Shown: positions 8,974 to 17,120 of the stretch, piece by piece | Layout of the letters: each line of letters starts with the position of its first letter | Position numbering within the stretch: position 1 is the first letter of the stretch | Origin: Paenibacillus sp. FSL H7-0737 | GTDB lineage: Bacteria > Bacillota > Bacilli > Paenibacillales > Paenibacillaceae | Direction: 5' to 3' | DNA length: 64,000 bases | Assembly (NCBI RefSeq): GCF_000758545.1 | Contig: NZ_CP009279.1 | Location: 2,604,001-2,668,000 of the forward strand | The notes under the pieces: model-generated | Told to the model about the DNA's origin: nothing | Databases searched by the model: none | What the model saw: the letters and a program-made list of their open reading frames with translations, nothing else | Translations under genes and position numbers: made by a program

Positions 8974-8998
8974 AGAAATCACCAATATTTATGCAATA

Positions 8999-9044
8999 GA
9001 GGCTGTCCTAGAAGTAGAAAATTCTACTTTTGGGACAGCTTCTA
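8999..9044 (+). terminator. Terminator-like hairpin after the xyloglucanase gene
   Basis: GCTGTCC and GGACAGC arms extended by AGTAGAA/TTCTACTT. The stem is long but the following T-run is poor. Confidence 0.5.
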
Positions 9045-9088
9045 TCTTTATAAAATAGACCAAACGACGATCGTGTGAGCTAGAGAGG

Positions 9089-9276
9089 AATTAGGGAATA
9101 ACTCCCTGAAAATAGCCGATTTTATCCTTAAATGAACGAAAACAGGGAATTCCTCCCTAAAAATCAGGGGAATTTCTTTATTTTCCAGCAAATCAGCTAA
9201 ATTATAGGGAGGTTTTCCGTAATTACTATTTGGATGAGTAGATATATCAGAATTATAGGGAGAAATTCCCTAATTA
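9089..9276. repeat. Cluster of four short imperfect palindromic repeats
   Basis: This gene-free 343-bp gap (8974-9316) holds four copies of a ~25-bp imperfect palindrome built on AGGGA...TCCCT: about 9089-9113, 9140-9165, 9199-9224 and 9250-9276, spaced 51, 59 and 51 bp. The last copy, ATAGGGAGAAATTCCCTAAT, is the most symmetrical. No open reading frame is credible here. They resemble small interspersed palindromes rather than operators, being far from either start codon. Confidence 0.6.
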
Positions 9277-9316
9277 TTCTATCGGCGCTTCAATTGATAT
9301 GCCATTTGTTTAGTTG

Positions 9317-10057
9317 TTACAACGTTTGTCCACTATCTACCGTAATGATCTGTCCGGTCATTGCTTCCTGTTCGAGTGTCGCGCAGACGAATTGAGCGAT
9401 ATCCTCAGTGGATGATAGACGCTGGAGCAGCAGATTAGGTGCTAATTTATGCATCTGTTCTTCTCGACCAGACCACCATCTAGTAGCAACAGCTCCCGGT
9501 GCGACACAGTTCACTCTAATAGTTGGAGCTAGCGCATGGGCTAGAGATTTCGTGAGGCCATGAACAGCAGCTTTGGAGACCGCATAAGGAAGGGAAGAGC
9601 CTAAGCCAGTTTGTCCGGCGATGCTGCCGAGATTGACGATGGTGCCTGAACCGCTCATGTTCATATATGGTGCAACTGCTCTGGCGCAGAAAAACATTCC
9701 TTTCACATTTACATCATAGAGTTCATCCCAGACTTCCTCCGTTGCTTTTTCCAGATCACCCAGCGCAATATGTTTAGTAATACTGGCGTTATTCACCAGC
9801 AGATCTAACGTCCCAAAATGCTGAATAATCGAATGGACCATACTTCGCACTTCCTGATCCTTAGAAACATCGGCTTGTACTGCTATCGCTTGTCCACCTT
9901 GATTCATAATCGTATTCACGGTTTCATTAGCTTCCGCCTCGGATCTAGAATAGTTCACTGCAACAAGGGCTCCGCGTCGGGCTAATTCTAGACTTACAGC
10001 TCTGCCAATTCCAGTTCCTCCACCAGTTACTAAGGCTACTTTATTGTTAAGATCCAT
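9317..10057 (-). CDS. Short-chain dehydrogenase/reductase (FabG-like)
   Basis: A 246-residue classical SDR: cofactor motif TGGGTGIG near residue 11, NNAS near 90, catalytic Ser in NLGSIAG, and YAVSK (Tyr/Lys pair) near 153. The length and C-terminal GQIITVDSGQTL end are typical of 3-oxoacyl-reductase-like SDRs. NAD(P)H-dependent reduction of a carbonyl substrate is expected; the substrate is not readable. The start at 10057 follows AAAGGAG. It is divergent from a LysR regulator 131 bp away, a common arrangement in which the regulator controls the neighbouring enzyme. Confidence 0.88.
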   Translation of the reverse strand: MDLNNKVALVTGGGTGIGRAVSLELARRGALVAVNYSRSEAEANETVNTIMNQGGQAIAVQADVSKDQEVRSMVHSIIQHFGTLDLLVNNASITKHIALGDLEKATEEVWDELYDVNVKGMFFCARAVAPYMNMSGSGTIVNLGSIAGQTGLGSSLPYAVSKAAVHGLTKSLAHALAPTIRVNCVAPGAVATRWWSGREEQMHKLAPNLLLQRLSSTEDIAQFVCATLEQEAMTGQIITVDSGQTL

Positions 10058-10188
10058 CCTTATTCACTCCTTTGGTTGGCGTATGTTGTTGATATAGAGT
10101 ATTCTATAGTGATTATTGGATTTCGTATAATTGAATTAATTGAAGGTTTGGTTCAATTTATTTGAATTAAGTAGTGGAGGGCTCAGGA

Positions 10189-11082
10189 ATGGATCTAAAA
10201 ACAATAAAAACCTTTCAAACCATTGTGAGTTCAGGAAGCTTTAACCGTGCAGCAGAGGAATTGAATTATGCCCAATCCACGGTCACGATGCAAATGCAGA
10301 GGCTTGAATCCGACTTAGGATGTCAACTGCTTGAGCGGGGAAAACAAATCAGCTTAAGTGAAGCTGGCAGATTGTTTTATGAAGAGAGCTTACATATTGT
10401 TAAGGATATGGAGCGGTTGCAGAGCCGTTTGGTCGATTTGAAGATAGGTGAGGCGGGCAACCTCCGCATAGGGGTAACGGATCCGACGGCGAGCTATCGT
10501 TTGCCGCAGCTGTTAAGCAGCTTTATGACGCAGTTTCCGAAAGTGAAAGTCTCCGTGGAGATCGCGGGAACCGTTGCACTCAGTGAACTGCTTTTGCGAG
10601 GCGAAATTGATATGGCTGTATGTTCAGCGCCAGAGCTGGGTAAGGAGCTTTATTTTGAACCCTTATTTACGGAGGAATTTGTGTTACTTATGCCAGAAGA
10701 GCATCCGCTAGCTTACAAGGAGAATATCACGCCAGAGGATTTACAGGATCATAGGTTACTTATTACGGCAGCAAACTGTCCTTATCGCAAAAAATTAGAA
10801 AGTGTGCTACAGGAATCAGGTGGTGCACCGTTCGATACTATGGAGATTGGAAGCATGTCGGCTCTAAAATATTTTGTGGAAAGTGGCTTAGGCGTCGCTC
10901 TTGTCCCTGAGATAGTCTTGAATCCGGCCCCTGCAGGAACGGTAGTGCGAAAACTGGAGGGAAAGGTTATCGATATGACCTGCGGTATCCTATGTAAACT
11001 TTCGGATTATCCCTTGAAGCTGGCGAGCTCCAGATTGTATCATTTTTTAAAGCAGGAGCTATCCGCGACAAGGATATTTTGA
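10189..11082 (+). CDS. LysR-family transcriptional regulator
   Basis: A 297-residue LysR protein. The N-terminal winged helix-turn-helix shows the family pattern (FNRAAEELNYAQSTVTMQMQ at residues ~18-37, LGCQLLERG), followed by a substrate-binding-type effector domain from ~90. I prefer the ATG at 10189 (MDLKTIKTFQ) over the GTG 15 bases upstream, because GGAGG lies 7 bases before it and LysR proteins usually start this close to the HTH. It probably regulates the divergent SDR gene. The intergenic region has several GAATTAA/TTGAATTA direct and inverted motifs that could be its T-N11-A-type site. Confidence 0.9.
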   Translation: MDLKTIKTFQTIVSSGSFNRAAEELNYAQSTVTMQMQRLESDLGCQLLERGKQISLSEAGRLFYEESLHIVKDMERLQSRLVDLKIGEAGNLRIGVTDPTASYRLPQLLSSFMTQFPKVKVSVEIAGTVALSELLLRGEIDMAVCSAPELGKELYFEPLFTEEFVLLMPEEHPLAYKENITPEDLQDHRLLITAANCPYRKKLESVLQESGGAPFDTMEIGSMSALKYFVESGLGVALVPEIVLNPAPAGTVVRKLEGKVIDMTCGILCKLSDYPLKLASSRLYHFLKQELSATRIF

Positions 11083-11131
11083 ATTTTAAACGAATTGTAT
11101 GTATTAGGAAAAAAAGAGAGGGCGGTGCTTG

Positions 11132-11431
11132 ATGTTTTTAAGGAGAAAATTCAGTTTCTGGTTTTCGATTATTAGTATCATCATCTGTCTGGGTGATTAT
11201 TTGGGGATTGAGATCGCAAACATCATTCTTGTACGACTTAATCCAATTATAGATACGCTGATTTTCATGAAGCCCTTTGCAAACTGGATGGTTGATGTTA
11301 ATAATACGGAATGGGCTGCAAGCAGTATATTAATCAGCGTCAGATTTCCCACGTATGTAATTCATTTTGGGTCGTTCCTGATTCTAGGACTTCTTATAGA
11401 TTATCTTATACATATATTTAAACAGAAGTAA
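11132..11431 (+). CDS. Small membrane protein, unknown function
   Basis: A 99-residue protein with hydrophobic segments at about 8-30 (SFWFSIISIIICLGDYLG) and 75-95 (YVIHFGSFLILGLLIDYLI) plus a weaker central one, with basic ends. It follows the LysR gene by 49 bp. The ATG at 11132 directly follows a TTG; a GAGGGCGG stands upstream. I do not recognise the family. Confidence 0.6.
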   Translation: MFLRRKFSFWFSIISIIICLGDYLGIEIANIILVRLNPIIDTLIFMKPFANWMVDVNNTEWAASSILISVRFPTYVIHFGSFLILGLLIDYLIHIFKQK

Positions 11432-11473
11432 AAAGCGAGCAGTATTAGCCGAGATGAGGAAAGGTGAGATGAG

Positions 11474-12178
11474 ATGAGCGGAGTAGAGGGAAAGCTTGAG
11501 TTGGAGAGGATTGTTTTTATAGGAAGGACCTTTGAGGAATATTTACAGATGTTCAAATTGAAAGAAGCGGATCTTGTAGGCAGGCGGATTTTGGATTGTC
11601 CTGCAGGTGCCTGCTCTTTTACAGCGATATCGAATCAGTTAGGGAGTGACGTGACTGCTGCGGATATCGCTTATTATTACTCTGCGGATGAGCTTGAAGA
11701 TAAAGGTGTTCAAGATATTGAGCATGCTATGTCTGAACTGGTTAAGGTACAGGGCAATTTTGTATGGGACTACTTCAAGTCTATAGAGGATTTGACACAA
11801 GCGAGGAGTAGGGCTTTAAACGATAACATCAGGGATCAGAGACAAACCCCGGCGCGATATGTTCCTGTGATTTTACCTAATCTGCCGTTCAATGATGAGG
11901 ATTTTGATCTGACATTGTCTGCGCATTTCCTATTTATGTATAGTGATCGGCTGGATTATGATTTTCATCTAAGGACTGTTAATGAACTTATGCGGGTGAC
12001 TAGAGGAGAGTTTCGTATTTTCCCTTTAGTTGATCTGTCTTGCAAAAGATATGAGCATCTAGATCGCCTTATAGATGAGATGGTTCAACAAGGTTTCGCT
12101 GTGGAGGAAATGGAGGTTCCTTATGAATTTCAAAAAGGGGCAAATCAGATGCTGAGCATTAGAAGAATGAAGCCATAA
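11474..12178 (+). CDS. SAM-dependent methyltransferase-like protein
   Basis: A 234-residue protein with a Rossmann methyltransferase layout: motif I as RILDCPAGACSFTA (~residues 38-51, replacing the usual GxGxG by PAGAC), a downstream acidic residue in VTAADIAYYY, and the later strands PFNDEDFDLTLSAHFLFMYS and ELMRVTRGEFRIFPL. This variant motif is seen in uncharacterised bacterial methyltransferases. AAAGGTGAG precedes the ATG. It could form a loose operon with the upstream small membrane protein (42 bp gap). The substrate is unknown. Confidence 0.7.
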   Translation: MSGVEGKLELERIVFIGRTFEEYLQMFKLKEADLVGRRILDCPAGACSFTAISNQLGSDVTAADIAYYYSADELEDKGVQDIEHAMSELVKVQGNFVWDYFKSIEDLTQARSRALNDNIRDQRQTPARYVPVILPNLPFNDEDFDLTLSAHFLFMYSDRLDYDFHLRTVNELMRVTRGEFRIFPLVDLSCKRYEHLDRLIDEMVQQGFAVEEMEVPYEFQKGANQMLSIRRMKP

Positions 12179-12210
12179 GATAGTAGATAGCTATAGTTTG
12201 TAAAATGAAA

Positions 12211-12263
12211 CACGAGGGCGTCCCTAAGCCATTTTCATCGCTTTGGAGACACCCTCGTTTTTT
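12211..12263 (+). terminator. Terminator between convergent genes
   Basis: CGAGGG...CCCTCG stem with a further internal pairing (TCC/GGA) and a T6 run on the plus side. It separates the methyltransferase-like gene from the convergent MFS gene. Confidence 0.7.
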
Positions 12264-12281
12264 AATATAAGCCTATAAAAA

Positions 12282-13496
12282 TTACGCCACTTTCTCTTTA
12301 CGTTCTGCTACATAACAAGCAATCCCCAGTACCAGACCGAGTCCTACCAGAACGGCACCGACCCATGGCAGCGAAGTAATCGCAAGATGAGAAATGACCC
12401 ATCCGCCGATGAAGGCACCTGTTGCGTTTCCGAGATTACCTGCAGAATGACTGGTTGTAGAAGCGAGGGCAGGAGCGGCCTGAGCCAGACTCATGATCCG
12501 TATTTGTAGTCCTGGCATGACCGCAAAGGATACCAAACCCCAGAAGAATATTGTGATGACCGCGGCTACTGGACTATGCATTGTGAAGGAAAATATCGTA
12601 AGAATGACACTAACCGCGAAATAAAGTCCCACGATAGAAGGCATCAGCTTCCAATCTGCAAGCTTCCCGCCAACGATATTCCCGATGGTTACACCACAGC
12701 CGAAGAGAACTAGAATCCATGTCACACTATGCTCGGCAAAGCCGGTAACTTCCATTAGCAGTGGCGCTATATAAGTGAACACCGTGAACAAGCTGGCGTT
12801 ACCAAGCGCACCGATCAGTAAGAATAGAAGCAGTTTAGGATTAGCTAGCGCAGAAATTTGCTGGATTACACTAGCAGGTTTGTCTTGTTTAATCTTTGGA
12901 ATGAAAATAAGAATGCCGATTAGTGCAGCGACGCCCATGACTGCTATCGCAGCAAATGAGGCGCGCCAGCCCATGTTTTGCCCAATAAATGTTCCTAAAG
13001 GAACACCGATGATATTAGCAATCGTTAGACCAGCCATCATAATGGATACGGCTCCGGCCCGCCTATTGGGCTTGACCAGATTAGAAGCGATCACTGCACC
13101 AACGCCAAAGAAAGTCCCGTGTGTTAAAGCTGTGATGATACGAGCAACCATAAGAACGGTATAGTTTGGAGCAAATACAGAGATTCCGTTGCCTAGAATA
13201 AATAATACCATGAGCAGGCATAACAGTTTCTTTTGCGGAATTCGTTGTGTAAGGATGGTTAGAATAGGAGCACCGACGGCTACCCCAAGGGCATACATCG
13301 TGATGAGCTGACCTGCAGTAGAAATACTAACCTGTAAATCTTTGGCGACATTTGGTAAAATACCCATGATGACAAATTCAGTCATTCCAATGGCAAAAGC
13401 GCCTACCGTAAGCGAAAGAATAGAGATGGGGAAAGGTTCTTTGCGTGTTTTTTCCACACGGGCTGGTTCCTTGTTGAGGTTTGGAATTGCGTTCAT
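12282..13496 (-). CDS. MFS transporter, DHA1 (AraJ/YdhP-like) family
   Basis: About 404 residues with twelve predicted membrane segments. The N-terminal GMTEFVIMGILPNVAKDL segment and the loop-2-3 basic region RIPQKKLL are typical of the AraJ/YdhP branch of drug/sugar efflux MFS carriers. A TTG at 13511 would add five residues; the ATG at 13496 is more conventional, but neither has a strong Shine-Dalgarno, so the start is uncertain. It is divergent from the GyrI-like remnant and the phosphotransferase gene. It probably exports a small molecule by proton antiport; the substrate cannot be read. Confidence 0.85.
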   Translation of the reverse strand: MNAIPNLNKEPARVEKTRKEPFPISILSLTVGAFAIGMTEFVIMGILPNVAKDLQVSISTAGQLITMYALGVAVGAPILTILTQRIPQKKLLCLLMVLFILGNGISVFAPNYTVLMVARIITALTHGTFFGVGAVIASNLVKPNRRAGAVSIMMAGLTIANIIGVPLGTFIGQNMGWRASFAAIAVMGVAALIGILIFIPKIKQDKPASVIQQISALANPKLLLFLLIGALGNASLFTVFTYIAPLLMEVTGFAEHSVTWILVLFGCGVTIGNIVGGKLADWKLMPSIVGLYFAVSVILTIFSFTMHSPVAAVITIFFWGLVSFAVMPGLQIRIMSLAQAAPALASTTSHSAGNLGNATGAFIGGWVISHLAITSLPWVGAVLVGLGLVLGIACYVAERKEKVA

Positions 13497-13593
13497 GGTG
13501 CCGATGTTCAACCTTTCTTCTGTCTGTAATGAAGCTCCACCCTTATTAAGATGATAGATCCGACAAGTAGTACTGCTTTATATTATTTAGTTT

Positions 13594-13629
13594 TCTGAAA
13601 TTATTTTCAAGAGAAATATTTATTTCAGA
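13594..13629. promoter_or_regulatory. Nested inverted repeat in a divergent promoter region
   Basis: Arms TCTGAAAT (13594-13601) and ATTTCAGA (13622-13629) enclose a second weaker repeat (ATTTTC/GAAAT). It sits between the MFS gene and the GyrI-like remnant; a TATAAT lies at 13643-13648 on the plus strand. It could be an operator for the divergent pair. Confidence 0.35.
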
Positions 13630-13669
13630 TATTTTCATTTTTTATAATCATAGAAGGGATGAATTATTC

Positions 13670-13879
13670 ATGATGGATGAAGGTGTAGTCCAAGTGCTCG
13701 AATTACCGGAGATGAAGCTAATAGGCTTGAGTATTACTTCTTCCTTTGTAGGGCACGAGACGGAAAGAGTAGAAGCGATGAAGCGAGAGCAGTATGTTCA
13801 TGCACTGGCTATTGAAGTCTATCAGTTTGCTAATCCTACGTGGCCTGATGAGGTTGATGTGTACATTCCATTGCGATGA
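13670..13879 (+). pseudogene. Internally deleted GyrI/AraC-effector-binding-domain remnant
   Basis: Only 69 residues. The beginning (VQVLELPEMKLIGLS followed by TSSFVGHE) matches the start, and the end (IEVYQFANPTWPDEVDVYIP) matches the extreme end, of the ~150-residue GyrI-like small-molecule-binding family; the ~80 residues between are missing without loss of frame. It is probably a non-functional in-frame deletion. Its TGA overlaps the ATG of the next gene (ATGA), so translation through it may still drive expression of the kinase-like gene. Confidence 0.6.
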
Positions 13880-14838
13880 GAAATAATTATAAGCAAGCAG
13901 CTTTAATGGCGCTCCGGCACTTTGACCTCGATTGGACACAGATTCGTTTTATCCAACGATCGGACACCTGCACTTTTGTAATAGAGACTAATAAAGAGGG
14001 GACTTTTTTGCTGCGTCTTCACTCGGGGAGATCTAAAGAAGAAATTAACTCCGAAATCGCTTGGCTGGAGCTTTTGAAGAGCAAAATCGATGTCCCTCTG
14101 CCGAAAGGCGTTCATGATCGAACGGGTTCTGTTACGTTCAAAGTGGAGCAAGGTAATGAGGATGGTATATATGCATCGTTAATGCGCTGGGTTGAAGGCG
14201 AACATGCGAACGAAAGACTTACCGAAGATCAAATTTACAAAGAAGGCGTTCTATTAGCCAAGCTGCATAAAGCGGCACAGCAGCTTGAGTTACCTCCAGG
14301 CTTTAATCGTCCTGTGTGGGATGAACATAGCTTTAGAAAAGCAATGCTCCGATTAAAGCTGCACTACCATAGTTTTCTTTCGGATGATGAGTTCGTGCTG
14401 TATCAGTCTGCGGCTGAGAAATTATACGGCTGGTTAAGCAAGCAGCATAAAAATAAGAACAGAAGGACTTATGGGGTTATCCATGGTGATTTACATCAAG
14501 GGAACATCATATTTAAAGAGGGTGAACCTCGACCGATTGATTTCGGAAGATGTGGCTGGGGATATTATCTTTATGATGTGGCACATACCATTCTAGGGTT
14601 GTATCCTTTACAAAGAGAACTGGTCATTAAGGGTTACGAAAGTGTGGCCAAGCTTGATGGGGAGTGGTTTCAGACTTTAGAGAATTTTACGGTCATGGTT
14701 ATGATCGAAAATTATTGCCATCACGCACCCGACCCTAGAGAAACCGAGGGACTGAAAGCAGAACAGCCTTATGCGCAAGCGATTCTAAGGAATTATCTTA
14801 GGGGAGATCCCTTTCTTTTTAACACAATTGAGATTTAG
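13876..14838 (+). CDS. Aminoglycoside-phosphotransferase-fold kinase
   Basis: A 320-residue APH/choline-kinase-like protein. The Brenner/catalytic motif VIHGDLHQGNI (~residues 210-220) and the metal motif PIDFGRCGWG (~232-241) are intact, and the N-lobe has FLLRLHS with a downstream Glu (EINSEIAWLELL). Such proteins phosphorylate hydroxyls of small molecules (antibiotics, homoserine, choline) or proteins (SrkA); the substrate is not identifiable. The ATG overlaps the stop of the GyrI-like remnant by ATGA, implying translational coupling. A hairpin follows it. Confidence 0.85.
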   Translation: MRNNYKQAALMALRHFDLDWTQIRFIQRSDTCTFVIETNKEGTFLLRLHSGRSKEEINSEIAWLELLKSKIDVPLPKGVHDRTGSVTFKVEQGNEDGIYASLMRWVEGEHANERLTEDQIYKEGVLLAKLHKAAQQLELPPGFNRPVWDEHSFRKAMLRLKLHYHSFLSDDEFVLYQSAAEKLYGWLSKQHKNKNRRTYGVIHGDLHQGNIIFKEGEPRPIDFGRCGWGYYLYDVAHTILGLYPLQRELVIKGYESVAKLDGEWFQTLENFTVMVMIENYCHHAPDPRETEGLKAEQPYAQAILRNYLRGDPFLFNTIEI

Positions 14839-14846
14839 CGTATAAA

Positions 14847-14897
14847 AATAGGGCCTCATTGGGGAATTTATAAAAAGTTCCCTAAGGAGGCTATTTT
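14847..14897 (+). terminator. Hairpin ending the kinase gene and enclosing the next ribosome site
   Basis: Two arm pairs, ATAGGGCCTC with GAGGCTAT and GGGGAA with TTCCC, form a long stem ending in TTTT. The 3' arm contains the AAGGAGG of the following gene, so the structure could both terminate upstream transcription and hide that ribosome site. Confidence 0.45.
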
Positions 14898-14898
14898 G

Positions 14899-15384
14899 AT
14901 GAAAAAAAGCTGGATTGCTCCTCTTCTTATCGCAGGTATGTTCTTGCTGGGGCAACAACCTTGCTCCGCTAATGGCTTAGTTCAACCGCAATCTGAGGCT
15001 CCGCTTAGATCTGAATCGGAACCGAAGCTTCCAGATCAGGATTCCCGCGAGCTCATGTACAAAGACACACTAATGCTCTTCCTTTTACCCCATATTGAGA
15101 AAAAAATGGCTGAGATTTATGCGCCACTTCTGACGGTAACTCCTACAGTGTATCCTTATTTAGTAGATGTTACAGATATAAAGCGAGTGAATGGATTTCG
15201 TCGGTTTGATTTCTTAATTACACTCAATATACACCCTACAGTGGGTCCACATCTTTCCGTTGGAGAGGACACTATGACTTTTAGAATCACTCCTGGTCCT
15301 AAGGTGAAGTTAGAATCATTCAAGCATTTGAGAGACCCACGAAAGTCTGACCTTACACCAAATTACCAGAATATCTTGAGATAG
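14899..15384 (+). CDS. DUF3888 exported protein
   Basis: A 161-residue protein with an N-terminal signal peptide (MKKSWIAPLLIAGMFLLG, cleavage near CSANG). The mature part matches DUF3888 as I recall it: an early LMLFLLPHIEKKM helix and the strand pattern NGFRRFDFLITLNIHPTVGPH, ending in a VKLESFKHL strand. A TTG at 14896 precedes the ATG at 14899; AAGGAGG is 8 bases from the ATG. The family is common in Bacillus and Paenibacillus, with no known function. A terminator follows at 15435. Confidence 0.8.
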   Translation: MKKSWIAPLLIAGMFLLGQQPCSANGLVQPQSEAPLRSESEPKLPDQDSRELMYKDTLMLFLLPHIEKKMAEIYAPLLTVTPTVYPYLVDVTDIKRVNGFRRFDFLITLNIHPTVGPHLSVGEDTMTFRITPGPKVKLESFKHLRDPRKSDLTPNYQNILR

Positions 15385-15434
15385 TGTGGTATTTAACTCT
15401 TACAATCACAATTTCGAACGCTTACCCAGCTAAC

Positions 15435-15466
15435 CACACACTCCGATCTATGGGGTGTTTTTTTTT
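15435..15466 (+). terminator. Terminator after the DUF3888 gene
   Basis: ACACTCC-type arm pairing with GGGGTGT followed by nine T. Confidence 0.65.
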
Positions 15467-15564
15467 GTGTCTAGAATGGTGGTGGATTATTGGCATGTAT
15501 GGTATTATGAAAATAGTGGATTTATTGATTTTAGTTACTAAATTCAAATTATGAGGTGTGAGGA

Positions 15565-15900
15565 TTGAGTGATCATAAATTCGAAGACGAACACAGAGAT
15601 GAAATTTTAAGTGAATTCAATTCTAAAATCACAAGCGATATCACAAGCAGCTCTAAGGATAAAGTTAAGGTAGGCGTAGCTACTAAAGATGGGCAGTTAG
15701 GGTTTCTTTTTACGAGGGGAGGTCTTCGGGAAGGGGCTGGCAGAAAAAGCACCGGTATAACTAAAAAGGTATCTTTGACGTTACCAGAAAACATCTGGCA
15801 GGAGATAGAGCAGGCCTGTGAGGAACAGAACGTATCTCGCTCCCAGGTATTTCGGAACATTATTGAGGCACATTTTGCAAAGGAATCTAAGGAGAGTTAG
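15565..15900 (+). CDS. Ribbon-helix-helix (CopG/Arc-type) DNA-binding protein
   Basis: A 111-residue protein. Residues 1-~55 are acidic and polar without a recognised fold; from ~62 there is a basic stretch GGLREGAGRKSTGITKK and then a ribbon-helix-helix: the strand VSLTLPENIWQEI, helix ACEEQ, turn NVSRSQ and helix VFRNIIEAHF. The start is TTG (15565) with GAGGTGTGAGGA upstream. The stop TAG is immediately followed by the GTG of the DnaN paralogue, so the two are co-translated. RHH proteins are dimeric DNA binders; autoregulation or recruitment of the clamp operon are possible roles, both inferred. Confidence 0.75.
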   Translation: MSDHKFEDEHRDEILSEFNSKITSDITSSSKDKVKVGVATKDGQLGFLFTRGGLREGAGRKSTGITKKVSLTLPENIWQEIEQACEEQNVSRSQVFRNIIEAHFAKESKES

Positions 15901-17049
15901 GTGAGGTCTTTGCTAATCCATGTGTCAAAAGATTCTCTTAGCACTGCACTACAAGCAGCCTTAAAAGCTATATCCGCGAATAGTTCCTCCCGTGTTCTTT
16001 CCGCAATACATATTCAGGCGCAAGCGGAGGGTCTGACTTTAACAGCCAGCAATATAAGAATGACCATTGAATATAAGCTTCCTGTGAAGATGGATTCGAT
16101 GATTGTACACAAACCAGGTGAGATCGTAGTGCCCGCTCGTTATTTTTATGAGATCATCCGCAAGCTTGACCCTGAATTAATTAGGCTGGAAATCGCAGAG
16201 ACATTGATTCTAAATATCCAATCGGGCAATATTCAGTTTCGTTTATGCGGGATGGACACTGCAGAATTTCCGAGAATCCATTACGTGGATCATCCAAACA
16301 CCCAAAAGATACGCATGAAGAACACACTTTTGAAGCAAATATTTAAACATGTGGTTTTTGCGGTCTCTTCCTTGGAGACTAGACCTGTGCTCACAGGTGT
16401 TTCACTTCAAATAGATAATCAAAACATTCGCGTAGTCGCGACTGATGGCATCCGCCTCGCTCAGCATGTTGTTGAAACCGTAGAAGATTACGGAGCAAGT
16501 CCTTTAAATGTCATTATACCGGGCAGCACCCTTGAGGATCTTTTAAAAATAATAAACGATGATGAGGGCAGCAGCATCCAAATCGAGATAGGTCAGAAAC
16601 AAATCAGATTTATTTCTGATGGCTTGAGGGTTCAGTCTGCGCTACTTGAGGGCACTTATCCCTATGTCGATAATTTAATTCCACAGGTATATATATCCGA
16701 AATGATCGTTAAGACAGAGCGTTTGTTGCGTGTGGTTGAACGTATTGCTATATTGGCTGGTGAAAGTGTAACGCTCGGTGTATATCCCTCCGGTATACTT
16801 CATTTAATATCCAGGACCGCCGACGTGGGTGAGGCAAAAGAGGAGATTCCATTGGAGTATCTAGAAGGTGAATATTTTCGAGTAGCTTTTAACGGAAAAT
16901 ATTTCAGAGACATCCTTCGGGCGATCGATAGTGATACGCTTAGAATAAGGTTTGCTGGAAAAGAAAGACCACTGGTGATACAGCCTGTAGACATGACTTC
17001 GTCCACACTTTTTTTAATTACACCAATGAGGACGCAGGATGGAGGATAG
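15901..17049 (+). CDS. DNA polymerase III beta subunit paralogue (second sliding clamp)
   Basis: A 382-residue DnaN homologue of full normal length with three clamp domains: ~1-120 (LLIHVSKDSLSTALQAALKAI, GLTLTASNIRMTIEYKLP), ~125-250 (VVATDGIRLAQHVVE) and ~255-382 (MTSSTLFLITPMR end, the region of the partner-binding pocket). It is too divergent, and in the wrong neighbourhood (no dnaA or recF nearby), to be the housekeeping clamp. The GTG start follows the preceding TAG directly, with AAGGAGAG four bases upstream. Extra clamps occur in some Bacillus-group genomes; an accessory role in repair or plasmid/phage replication is plausible but unproven. Confidence 0.85.
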   Translation: MRSLLIHVSKDSLSTALQAALKAISANSSSRVLSAIHIQAQAEGLTLTASNIRMTIEYKLPVKMDSMIVHKPGEIVVPARYFYEIIRKLDPELIRLEIAETLILNIQSGNIQFRLCGMDTAEFPRIHYVDHPNTQKIRMKNTLLKQIFKHVVFAVSSLETRPVLTGVSLQIDNQNIRVVATDGIRLAQHVVETVEDYGASPLNVIIPGSTLEDLLKIINDDEGSSIQIEIGQKQIRFISDGLRVQSALLEGTYPYVDNLIPQVYISEMIVKTERLLRVVERIAILAGESVTLGVYPSGILHLISRTADVGEAKEEIPLEYLEGEYFRVAFNGKYFRDILRAIDSDTLRIRFAGKERPLVIQPVDMTSSTLFLITPMRTQDGG

Positions 17050-17120
17050 GCATATGAGCTTGCTAAGAAGAGTTCTCTTTGCTGAAAAAATATTATATTA
17101 ATTACTTGGAGGAATGATCT

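Noticed and set aside
9089..9276. CRISPR-like array
   Set aside because: The units are palindromic, unequal and only four, and no cas genes are present.
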